Assembly: GCF_900112025.1 (NCBI RefSeq)
Contig: NZ_FOKL01000005.1
Span: forward strand, 372,001-436,000
Origin: Janthinobacterium sp. 344
Lineage (GTDB): Bacteria; Pseudomonadota; Gammaproteobacteria; Burkholderiales; Burkholderiaceae_D
DNA length: 64,000 nucleotides
Direction of reading: 5' to 3'
The position numbers were made by a program, and so were the translations under genes. Within the stretch, counting starts at the first letter, position 1; each line of letters opens with the position of its first letter. Shown here one piece after another: positions 37,130 through 44,583 of the stretch. Below the pieces are notes generated by a model, which worked only from the letters and a program-made list of their open reading frames with translations, made no database searches and was not told the origin of the DNA.

Positions 37130-38539
37130 TCAGGCTTGCAGGCGGATCTGCCGCTGCGCCACGGCGCGCGCAATCTCCGCGTCGTGCGTGACCAGCAGCA
37201 CGGCGCAGCCGCTGGCGCCGGCCGCGTCCAGCAGCAGGGACAAGGTTTCCTGCTGCGTGACGGGGTCGAGGCGCGAGGTCGGCTCGTCGGCGAAGATCAG
37301 GGCCGGCTTCAAGAGCAGCACGCGCGCCAGCGCAAAGCGCTGCAGTTCGCCGCCCGACACCTGCGACGGCAGGCGCGCCAGCAAATGCGCGCCCAGGCGC
37401 AGGCGTGCCAGCAGCGGCGCCACGCTGTCCCAGGCCAGACCATGCAATTTCACCACGTCGCGCAGCGCCGTTTCAATGGTGACGGTGGGGGCGAAGGCCG
37501 CCGCCGGGTCCTGGTACAGCTTCTGGAAGGCGGTGCGCGGCAAGCCGGCACCGCGCGTCACCGTGCCCGCATCGGGGCCCACCAGTCCCAGCAGCAGATT
37601 GCCGAAGGTGGTCTTGCCGGCGCCGCTCTCGCCCGTGATGGCGACGATTTCTCCCTGGCGGATATCCGCGCTGACGCCGGCAAACAGCGTGCGGGGGCCA
37701 AAGGCCTTGGCGACGCTGTCGACCCTGGCAACGATGGCGCCTGCCGCGCTGGCGTGCGTTCGCGCCGGCCAGCTGGCCGGATCGGCCGCCAGCAGCGCGC
37801 GCGTGCAGGCGTGCGCGGGGCGGGCCAGCACGGCATGCGCCGCTCCCTGCTCGACGATGGCACCGTCCAGCATCACGGCGACCTGGCCGCCCAGAGCGCG
37901 CGCCAGCCAGACGTCGTGCGTGATGCACAGCACGGCCATGCCGCCGGCCTGCGCGGCGCGCAGCATGGCCAATATGTCGGCGCGCCGGCCGCTGTCGAGG
38001 CCTTTGGTCGGTTCATCGACAATCAGCAGGCGCGCGCCGGCCGCATGGGTGGCTAAAAAGGCCACGCGCTGCGCCATGCCGCCCGAGATCTGGTGCGGAT
38101 ACAGGGACGCCGCGTGCCGCACGCCCAGCCGCGCCAGGTCGCGCAGGGCCGCATCGGCCGCCTCTTTTTTCGGCAAGCCTGCCACCAGCTCGTGCGTTTC
38201 CGCCACCTGCTGGCGCACGCGCATGGTGGGGTCGAGCGCCAGCCACGGTTCCTGCGGCAGCAGCGCCACTTCACGGCCCCACAGCGCTTGCCTGGCTTGC
38301 TGGTCGGCCGCGTCAAGGACGTGCGTGCCGATGCGCATGCATCCTTCGGCGCGCAGGCCGCTGGCCAGGGTGCCCATGATGGCGTGCGCCAGCAGGGACT
38401 TGCCCGAGCCGCTTTCGCCCAGCAGGCTCAAGGCGCCACCGGACGCCACGCGCAGGCTGGCACCTTGCACCAGCCGCATGCCGCTGGCCGTGTCGACGAC
38501 GGCCAGGCCGTCCAGTTCCAGGCAGGCAGAGTCGCTCAT
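37130..38539 (-). CDS. ABC transporter ATP-binding protein with two fused ATPase domains (Dpp/Nik type)
   Basis: A 469-residue protein with two nucleotide-binding domains: Walker A GESGSGKS near residue 40 and GESGAGKT near 285. Signatures are HQISGGMAQRVAF and QVSGGELQRFALARV; Walker B motifs are LLIVDEPTKGLD and LIFADEPTSRLD. It replaces the two separate ATPases (D and F) of oligopeptide or nickel importers. AAGGAAG precedes the ATG, which overlaps the permease stop as ATGA. It is the last gene of a four-gene operon. Confidence 0.92.
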   Translation of the reverse strand: MSDSACLELDGLAVVDTASGMRLVQGASLRVASGGALSLLGESGSGKSLLAHAIMGTLASGLRAEGCMRIGTHVLDAADQQARQALWGREVALLPQEPWLALDPTMRVRQQVAETHELVAGLPKKEAADAALRDLARLGVRHAASLYPHQISGGMAQRVAFLATHAAGARLLIVDEPTKGLDSGRRADILAMLRAAQAGGMAVLCITHDVWLARALGGQVAVMLDGAIVEQGAAHAVLARPAHACTRALLAADPASWPARTHASAAGAIVARVDSVAKAFGPRTLFAGVSADIRQGEIVAITGESGAGKTTFGNLLLGLVGPDAGTVTRGAGLPRTAFQKLYQDPAAAFAPTVTIETALRDVVKLHGLAWDSVAPLLARLRLGAHLLARLPSQVSGGELQRFALARVLLLKPALIFADEPTSRLDPVTQQETLSLLLDAAGASGCAVLLVTHDAEIARAVAQRQIRLQA

Positions 38540-39327
38540 GGCAGCTTCCTTGCGCGCCCGGCCAGCATCAGGCCCAGCATGGTGAAAAACAGCAGCGCCA
38601 CGGGGGCGCCCACCAGCCATGGCGCTTCGCTGTAATACGGCAGCAGTTCGATCATCATCACGCCCAGTTCCGCCGTGGGCGGCTGCAGGCCCACGCCAAT
38701 GAACCCCAGGGCCGCCATGGCCAGCACGGCGCCGCCAAGGCCGAAGCGCATCAGGGTGGCCAGGCGCGGCAGCAGCACGGGCGCCAGGTGGCGGCGCATG
38801 ATGTAGGCAGGAGCAAAGCCCAGCAGGCGCGCCGCTTCCACCTGCGGACCGGCCAGCAGGATGGCGGCCGCGCTGCGCGTGACGCGGAAGTATTCGACCC
38901 ACAGGGCCAGCGATATGCCCAGGTACAGGGGCCAGAACTGGCCGGGCGCGAAGGCCGCCAGCAGCAGTACCAGCAGCAGGCCGGGCAGGGCCAGCACGGC
39001 GTCGGCCAGCGCGCCCAGCACGCGATCGGGCCAGCCGCCGCGCCAGGCCGCCAATACACCGAGCAGGGTGCCGGGAAGGGCGGCGCTCAGGACGCTGAGC
39101 ACGGCCATGGACAAGGACAGCTGCGCGCCGTGCGCGAGGCGCGCCAGCATGCTGCGGCCCAGGTGATCAAGGCCCAGCGGGTGCGCCAGGCTCGGCGCCT
39201 CCAGAAAGCGAGACAAGGTCTGGCTGGCCGGGTCGATGCCCACCAGCGAGGGTCCCAGCAGCGCAAAGGCGGCGACCAGCAGCAGGAGCAGCCAGCCGGC
39301 GCGCTGCGTGCGAGACAATGCTTTCAC
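38536..39327 (-). CDS. ABC transporter permease (DppC/NikC-like)
   Basis: A 263-residue inner-membrane permease with about six helices. The coupling segment EAARLLGFAPAYIMRRHLAP is near residue 165. The N-terminal helix and HPLGLDHLGRSMLARLAHGAQ match the DppC branch. It pairs with the DppB-like permease upstream (ATGA overlap). Confidence 0.92.
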   Translation of the reverse strand: MKALSRTQRAGWLLLLLVAAFALLGPSLVGIDPASQTLSRFLEAPSLAHPLGLDHLGRSMLARLAHGAQLSLSMAVLSVLSAALPGTLLGVLAAWRGGWPDRVLGALADAVLALPGLLLVLLLAAFAPGQFWPLYLGISLALWVEYFRVTRSAAAILLAGPQVEAARLLGFAPAYIMRRHLAPVLLPRLATLMRFGLGGAVLAMAALGFIGVGLQPPTAELGVMMIELLPYYSEAPWLVGAPVALLFFTMLGLMLAGRARKLP

Positions 39328-40256
39328 GCCTGCCTCGCGCGCGGGTCGAGCGCGGCGCAGGCTAGGTCGACGAGGCAGTTGAACAGCACGAACAGCAGCC
39401 CCAGGACCAGCGCCGTGCCCTGGATCATCGGCACGTCGCGGGCGAAGATGGCATGCACCAGCGCGTGGCCGATGCCGGGCCAGGCAAAGATGGTTTCCAC
39501 CAGCACCACGCCTTCGACCAGGTACACCAGCTGCACCGCCGTGTAGGCGACGACGGGCGCGGCCACATTGCGCGCGCCATGGCGCAGCAAGGCGACGCTG
39601 GCGGAGAGTCCCTTGGTCAGGGCGAAGGCGTAGTACGCCGAGGCGCGCACGTCGGCCATGGCATCGCGCGCCACGCGGGACGACACGGCGGCCAGGCCCA
39701 GGGCCAGGGTCAGCGCGGGCAGCATCAGGCTGCCGTGGTCGGCGTGGCCGGCGGCGGGCAGCGCCTGCAGCTGCACGGCAAAGGCCAGCACCAGCAGCAG
39801 GGCCAGGACAAACGGCGGCAGGGCGCGCAGCAGCACGGACAGCGCCAGGTTGACCTTGTCGAACCAGCCGCCGGGGCGCAGGCCGGCCAGCATGCCGGGC
39901 AAGGGACCCAGCGGCAGGGACAGCATGACGGCGAACAGCGACAGGCGCAGGGTCTGGCCCAGTTGCAGGCCGATTTCATCGATGACGGGCTGCGCCGTCA
40001 CCAGCGAGATGCCCAGGTCCAGGCGCAGCAGCCGCCCCCACCAGTCGGCCAGGGCGGCCAGCGGCGCGCGGTCCAGCCCCAGCTCGACGCGCACGGCTTG
40101 CGCGGCGGCGGCATCGACCATGTCATAGCCATAACGGCCGGCCGCGATGCGGTAGGCGATATCGCCGGGCAGCATGCGCGTCATGAAAAAGCACAGCGTG
40201 CCGACCAGCAGCGCCACCAGCACTGCCTGCAGCACGGCTTTGAGCAGGATCTTCAT
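39324..40256 (-). CDS. ABC transporter permease (DppB/NikB-like)
   Basis: A 310-residue permease: MKILLKAVLQAVLVALLVG start, LPGDIAYRIAAGRYG near 30, then five more helices and the coupling loop ALTKGLSASVALLRHGARNV. The ATG at 40256 overlaps the stop of the binding-protein gene as ATGA, which fixes the start. It forms the channel with the DppC-like subunit. Confidence 0.92.
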   Translation of the reverse strand: MKILLKAVLQAVLVALLVGTLCFFMTRMLPGDIAYRIAAGRYGYDMVDAAAAQAVRVELGLDRAPLAALADWWGRLLRLDLGISLVTAQPVIDEIGLQLGQTLRLSLFAVMLSLPLGPLPGMLAGLRPGGWFDKVNLALSVLLRALPPFVLALLLVLAFAVQLQALPAAGHADHGSLMLPALTLALGLAAVSSRVARDAMADVRASAYYAFALTKGLSASVALLRHGARNVAAPVVAYTAVQLVYLVEGVVLVETIFAWPGIGHALVHAIFARDVPMIQGTALVLGLLFVLFNCLVDLACAALDPRARQA

Positions 40257-41851
40257 GCGGGAGTCTTCCATTGGATGCCGGAGATGCGGTAGCTGCGCTC
40301 GAACGGGTCGATGCTCACGCCCTCGACGCGGCGTGACATGGCCACCGTCTGGCGGTACCAGACGACGGGAATCACGGGCAAGCCTTGCTGCAGTTCTGCC
40401 GCGATGACCGCGCGCAGCCGGGCCGCTTGCGCGCTGCCGGCCGCCACGCCGCCACCGGACAGTTGCGCCAGGGCCGCGCTGACGGCGGAGCCATGCCAGC
40501 CCATCGCGCCCCAGTCGCCGCCGTGGTCGCCGTAATCATCGGCCAAGGTGGCTGTCGGATCGGGCAGGTTGCCGAAATTGCGCGCCACCAGGCCGATTTG
40601 CAGCGCGCCGCTGCGGTGGCCGGCGGGGATGTCGCTGGAATTGCCCACCACGACCTTGATGGCGATGCCGATCTGGCGCAGTTCTTCCTGCACCGCCGTG
40701 GCGATCAGCGGCAGTTCGGGGCGGTCGACGAAGGTGGTCAGGGTCAAGGCCAGGCGCTGGCCGCCGCGCAGCAGGATGCCATCGGCGCCCGGCAGGTAGC
40801 CGGCCTGGCGCAGCAGCGCGCGGGCCTGCGCCGGATCGCTGCGCAGCGATGCCAGGCCGGGCTGGTGCCACAGCGCCATCGCCGGCGGGAACAGCTGCGT
40901 GGCGGCCAGGTCGGCGTCGCGCAGCAGGGCGCGGGCGATGCCGTCGCGGTCCAGGGCCAGGCTGATGGCGCGGCGCACGCGCACGTCGGCCAGCAGCGGA
41001 TGGCCGGCGTTCAGTTTCAGGAAGGTGGTGCGCGGCAGCGGCGCGGCAGCCAGCCGCACGGCGGGCTGGCGCAGCAGGCGGCGGATGCCGGGCGGGTCCA
41101 GCGAAAAGGCCAGGTCGGCCTGGCCGCTTTGCACCATCAAGGTCCGCGTTTCCGCGCGCGAGACGCTGATATAGCGCGCCCGGCGCACGGCGGGCGCCGC
41201 GCCGCGCCAGCCGTCGAAATACGCCACGTCGAACTGCTGCGGCAGCGAGATGGCCGTGATGCGATACGGGCCGCTGCCGATGACGCGCAGCACCCGGCCA
41301 TCCGCGCCATACGACGACGGCGCCAGCACCTGCGTGCCGGAATGCGTGAACAGGTAGGGCAGCGGCGCATACGGCTGCGCCAGGGTCACGACGATGGCGC
41401 CGCGCGCGGCCGTCATGGCGCGGATGCGGGCCAGGCGCAGCACGCCGGGCGCGGCCAGCGCGCGCTGCAGCGAAACGAGCACGGTGCCGGCCGTCAGCGG
41501 CGTGCCGTCGTGGAACAGCTTGCCCTGGGCGATGAAGAAGCGCCATTCCAGGCCATCCTGCGACACTTCCCAGTCGCTGGCCAGGGACGGCAGCAAGCGG
41601 CCCTGGTCGTCCGCATCGAACAAGGTTTGCGCCACTTCCATGCGGGTAAACAGGTAGCCGCCGCGCGACGGCTCCAGGCCGGTCAGCTCCCACGGGCCGA
41701 CGACGGTCAGGGTGTCGCGGCTGGCGGGCGCGATGGGCGCATGCGCGCTGGCGGGGCCGTCATGGGCGCGGACAGGCAGGATGGCGGCGGCCAGCAAGCC
41801 AGGCAGATGGCGCAGCAACTGGCGTCTGCCGGGGGAGCAGGTATCGGTCAT
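40253..41851 (-). CDS. Oligopeptide/nickel-type solute-binding protein
   Basis: A 532-residue SBP_bac_5 protein. The N-terminus has RRQLLRHLPGLLAAAILPVRA, a signal peptide with an Arg pair, possibly Tat. LFDADDQGRLLPSLASDWEVS and WRFFIAQGKLFHDGTPLTA are family hallmarks. It captures the ligand for the two permeases and the fused ATPase. The ligand (peptide, nickel chelate or another small molecule) cannot be read from the sequence. The neighbouring 5-oxoprolinase suggests a glutamyl compound, but that is a guess. Confidence 0.9.
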   Translation of the reverse strand: MTDTCSPGRRQLLRHLPGLLAAAILPVRAHDGPASAHAPIAPASRDTLTVVGPWELTGLEPSRGGYLFTRMEVAQTLFDADDQGRLLPSLASDWEVSQDGLEWRFFIAQGKLFHDGTPLTAGTVLVSLQRALAAPGVLRLARIRAMTAARGAIVVTLAQPYAPLPYLFTHSGTQVLAPSSYGADGRVLRVIGSGPYRITAISLPQQFDVAYFDGWRGAAPAVRRARYISVSRAETRTLMVQSGQADLAFSLDPPGIRRLLRQPAVRLAAAPLPRTTFLKLNAGHPLLADVRVRRAISLALDRDGIARALLRDADLAATQLFPPAMALWHQPGLASLRSDPAQARALLRQAGYLPGADGILLRGGQRLALTLTTFVDRPELPLIATAVQEELRQIGIAIKVVVGNSSDIPAGHRSGALQIGLVARNFGNLPDPTATLADDYGDHGGDWGAMGWHGSAVSAALAQLSGGGVAAGSAQAARLRAVIAAELQQGLPVIPVVWYRQTVAMSRRVEGVSIDPFERSYRISGIQWKTPA

Positions 41852-41930
41852 CGGGCCATGCGCATGCAGCGTCCAGTGTGGGGAGGCCAGATTCTAATGC
41901 ACGCCGCGCGGTACAGGCAACTCGGGCAAA

Positions 41931-42872
41931 TCAGGATGTCGCGTAGGCGGTCGTGCCACTGAGCTGGGCGCGCACCTGCCCCACGTCGCGCATGGGCGCG
42001 CGGCCGAACTGGCGGCTGTATTCGCGGCTGAACTGCGATTCGCTGGCGTAGCCGACGCGGTAGCCGGCCGTTCCCGCGTCGATCCGCTCGACCAGCATCA
42101 ATCGACGCGCTTCCTGCAGCCGCAGCAGCTTCTGGTACTGCATCGGCGTCATGGCCGTAATCGCCTTGAAGTGGTGGTGCAGCGACGACATGCTCATGTT
42201 CGCCATGCCGGCCAGGTGTTCGATGCGCAGCGGCTGCGCGTAATGCACCTTGATCCAGTCGATGGCCTGCTTCACCTGGTGCGACTGGCTGCTGGCCAGC
42301 GCCATGTGGCGCAGGCGCGCGCCGACGGGGCCATTGAGCAGGCGGTACGTCAGTTCGCGGCGGATCAGCGGCGCCAGGGTGGCGATGTCCTCCGGCTTGT
42401 CGAGCAGGCGCACGAGGCGCAGCATGGCGTCGAGCAGCTCGGGCGAGACGTCGCTGACGGAGATGCCGCGCGTGGCGGGGATCAGCTTCTGCTGCGCCGC
42501 GCTGCCGCCGGCGCCGGCGCTTTCGCTGTCGAGCAGCGCGGCCACGTCGGCGATGTCGATGCCCAGCACCACGCACAGGTGCGGCGCCTCGACGCTCGCT
42601 TCCACCACGCGCACCTGCACCGGCAGGTCAACGGACGTCAGCAGATACTGCATGCGGCTGTAGTGAAAGGTGTCGCTGCCCAGGGTGACTTGCTTGCCCC
42701 CTTGCGCAATCAGCGCCACGCTGGGGCGCGCCGCGTGGAACAGCGATTCCGTCGTCGACGACTGGCGGTGGAAGGTCAGGTTGCCGATGGCCGTCGCGTA
42801 ATCGCCGTTGCGCGGCGCGTGGCGGCTGATCAGGGCGGCGATTTCATCTTGGGGGAGGAGTGGTGTAGACAT
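41931..42872 (-). CDS. AraC family transcriptional regulator
   Basis: A 313-residue regulator with an AraC_N-type sensor domain (SLFHAARPSVALIAQGGKQV at about 43-62) and a C-terminal pair of helix-turn-helix motifs (IEHLAGMANMSMSSLHHHFK near 215; AGYRVGYASESQFSREYSRQ near 265). It is divergent from an alcohol dehydrogenase gene, with 184 bases between, and probably activates it, as YqhC does for YqhD. A pair of direct repeats in that interval (42929-42956) could be its binding site. Confidence 0.92.
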   Translation of the reverse strand: MSTPLLPQDEIAALISRHAPRNGDYATAIGNLTFHRQSSTTESLFHAARPSVALIAQGGKQVTLGSDTFHYSRMQYLLTSVDLPVQVRVVEASVEAPHLCVVLGIDIADVAALLDSESAGAGGSAAQQKLIPATRGISVSDVSPELLDAMLRLVRLLDKPEDIATLAPLIRRELTYRLLNGPVGARLRHMALASSQSHQVKQAIDWIKVHYAQPLRIEHLAGMANMSMSSLHHHFKAITAMTPMQYQKLLRLQEARRLMLVERIDAGTAGYRVGYASESQFSREYSRQFGRAPMRDVGQVRAQLSGTTAYATS

Positions 42873-42928
42873 GGCGGCGAGTATGCATCAGGCGAAGACG
42901 GGCAGGGGATGATCTTACGCAGATTTGG

Positions 42929-42956
42929 AGGATCGTGCAAAGGTCTTGCAGGATCG
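42929..42956. promoter_or_regulatory. Direct repeats, candidate AraC-regulator site
   Basis: AGGATCG occurs at 42929-42935 and 42950-42956. The 21-base period equals two helical turns, the typical spacing of tandem half-sites bound by AraC proteins. It lies 100 bases before the dehydrogenase start and 57 bases before the regulator start. Confidence 0.45.
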
Positions 42957-43056
42957 CGGTAACGGGCGCGGCGCATTTGGCGCACACTGGCGCCATCGCT
43001 TGCATGGCACGCGTTTTTTCGTCACATCTTCCCGTTAAATCTTCATAGGAGTCTTC

Positions 43057-44103
43057 ATGACCACCATCGCCAAAGGCTATGCCGCACTGGGCCCGACTTC
43101 CGCACTGCAGCCATTCTCGTTCGAGCGCCGCGCCCCGCGCGCCGACGACGTGGCCATCTCGATCAAATACTGCGGCGTATGCCATTCCGACATCCACCAG
43201 GCACGCGATGAATGGGGCGGCTCCGCCTTCCCGATGGTGCCCGGCCATGAAATCGCCGGCGTCGTCACGGCTGTCGGTGCCGACGTCACCAAGTTCAAGG
43301 TGGGCGACCACGTGGGCGTGGGCTGCTTCGTCGATTCGTGCACCACCTGCAAAACGCGCAACGTCGACCTGGAACAGTACATGCCAGGCCTGATCCAGAC
43401 CTACAACGGCCTGGAAGCGGACGGCAAGACGGCCACGCAGGGCGGCTACTCGGACAGCATCGTCGTCAAGGAAGGCTATGTGCTGTCAATCCCCGACAAC
43501 CTGCCGCTGGACGCCGCCGCGCCGCTGCTGTGCGCCGGCATCACGCTGTATTCGCCGCTGAACCACTGGAAAGCCGGTCCCGGCAAGCAGGTGGCGATCC
43601 TGGGCATGGGTGGCCTGGGCCACATGGGCGTGAAAATCGCCCACGCCATGGGCGCCGAAGTGACGGTGCTGAGCCAGACCCTGTCGAAGCGCGAAGACGG
43701 CCTGCGCCTGGGCGCCAGCCACTACTACGCCACCAACGACGCGGAAACGTTCACCAAGCTGGCCGGCACCTTTGATCTGATCATCTGCACCGTGGGCGCG
43801 GCCATCGACTGGAACCAGTACATCAACCTGCTGAAAGTGGACGGCAACATGGTCATCGTCGGCATCCCGGACGGCGCCGTGCCGCCCGTGAGCGCCTTCG
43901 GCCTGGTCGGCGCGCGCCGCAGCCTGTCCGGCTCCATGATCGGCTCTATCAAGGAAACCCAGGAAATGCTGGATTTCTGCGGCAAGCACAATATCGTCTC
44001 CGACATCGAGATCATCCGCATCCAGGATATCAACGAGGCGTTCGAGCGCGTCGTCAAGAGCGATGTGCGCTACCGTTTCGTCATCGACATGGCCTCTTTG
44101 TAA
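43057..44103 (+). CDS. NAD(P)-dependent zinc alcohol dehydrogenase (YahK/cinnamyl-type)
   Basis: A 348-residue medium-chain dehydrogenase. The catalytic zinc site is seen as CGVCHSD (about 36-42) and PGHEIAG (about 64-70), with a Cys in PLLCAGIT near 160. The nucleotide loop is [11 protein letters not shown]. The structural-zinc lobe reads DSCTTCKTR then EQYMPG: only two of the usual four cysteines remain, and the other two positions are Arg and Met. [16 protein letters not shown] places it with the YahK aldehyde reductases. It would reduce aldehydes with NADPH, under control of the divergent AraC protein. Confidence 0.92.
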   Translation: MTTIAKGYAALGPTSALQPFSFERRAPRADDVAISIKYCGVCHSDIHQARDEWGGSAFPMVPGHEIAGVVTAVGADVTKFKVGDHVGVGCFVDSCTTCKTRNVDLEQYMPGLIQTYNGLEADGKTATQGGYSDSIVVKEGYVLSIPDNLPLDAAAPLLCAGITLYSPLNHWKAGPGKQVAILGMGGLGHMGVKIAHAMGAEVTVLSQTLSKREDGLRLGASHYYATNDAETFTKLAGTFDLIICTVGAAIDWNQYINLLKVDGNMVIVGIPDGAVPPVSAFGLVGARRSLSGSMIGSIKETQEMLDFCGKHNIVSDIEIIRIQDINEAFERVVKSDVRYRFVIDMASL

Positions 44104-44111
44104 CGCCCGAG

Positions 44112-44192
44112 AAAACGCCCAGGGCGTTGTTGCTCCGCCTCGCCGTACTATTCGTACTGTCTTCGGCGGGGCGCCTGGCTCTGGGCGTTTTT
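44112..44192 (+). terminator. Long hairpin terminator after the alcohol dehydrogenase
   Basis: AAAACGCCCAG (44112-44122) and CTGGGCGTTTT (44181-44191) form a perfect 11-base outer stem. Inside are GCCTCGCCG and CGGCGGGGC with one wobble, and a GTAC pair. It ends in TTTTT and starts 8 bases after the stop. The 480-base interval 44104-44583 holds this element, two repeats and the TetR operator, but no gene. Confidence 0.75.
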
Positions 44193-44248
44193 CGGGCGTT
44201 CCGGCGGCGCATGTTCCAGGTCAAAACCGGCATGCCGGCGTCGAGGAA

Positions 44249-44279
44249 CTGGGGTCGGACCCTCGGGGTCCGACCCCCG
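44249..44279. repeat. Dispersed palindrome, copy 3 (GGGGTCGGACCC type)
   Basis: GGGGTCGGACCC (44251-44262), TCG, GGGTCCGACCCC (44266-44277). The core is identical to copy 1 except for one base of the spacer. Confidence 0.9.
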
Positions 44280-44315
44280 CAGTTTCCCGGGGTGGCGTTT
44301 TGCCCATGTGGTCCC

Positions 44316-44395
44316 GTAGGTCGGATTGGCGCAGCGTAATCCGACAAACGCAGCACTCGCCGCAGGTCGGACAAGCGCGCAAGCGCATCATCCAA
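44316..44395. repeat. GTAGGTCGGATT inverted repeat with a degenerate second unit
   Basis: GTCGGATT (44320-44327) and AATCCGAC (44338-44345) form an 8-base stem around GGCGCAGCGT. A second, weaker unit follows (GTCGGAC then ATCCAAC, 44366-44395). A related copy stands at 47658. Similar repeats are common between genes in many proteobacteria. Confidence 0.7.
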
Positions 44396-44491
44396 CAATC
44401 ATCCTGCAAGCATCCCCGATCCCCCATCTGCGCCCAAAATCAAGCTCCGACATCAATTTTTCTTTCCTTGCGTCAAAAATCGGCATAAAAT

Positions 44492-44512
44492 GAAACCGTA
44501 CGGTACAGTTTC
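44492..44512. promoter_or_regulatory. Palindromic operator before gcd
   Basis: GAAACCGTAC, G, GTACAGTTTC: a 21-base inverted repeat with one mismatch. It abuts TAAAAT (44486-44491), a likely -10 box. A TetR gene follows gcd, so this is the most probable site through which TetR represses gcd and itself. Confidence 0.6.
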
Positions 44513-44583
44513 ACTACGTAGATTTAAAAAATCAGCCATCCCCGGCGTGTTGGCCTGGGCAGGGGAGGCGTCATGGATAAAAA

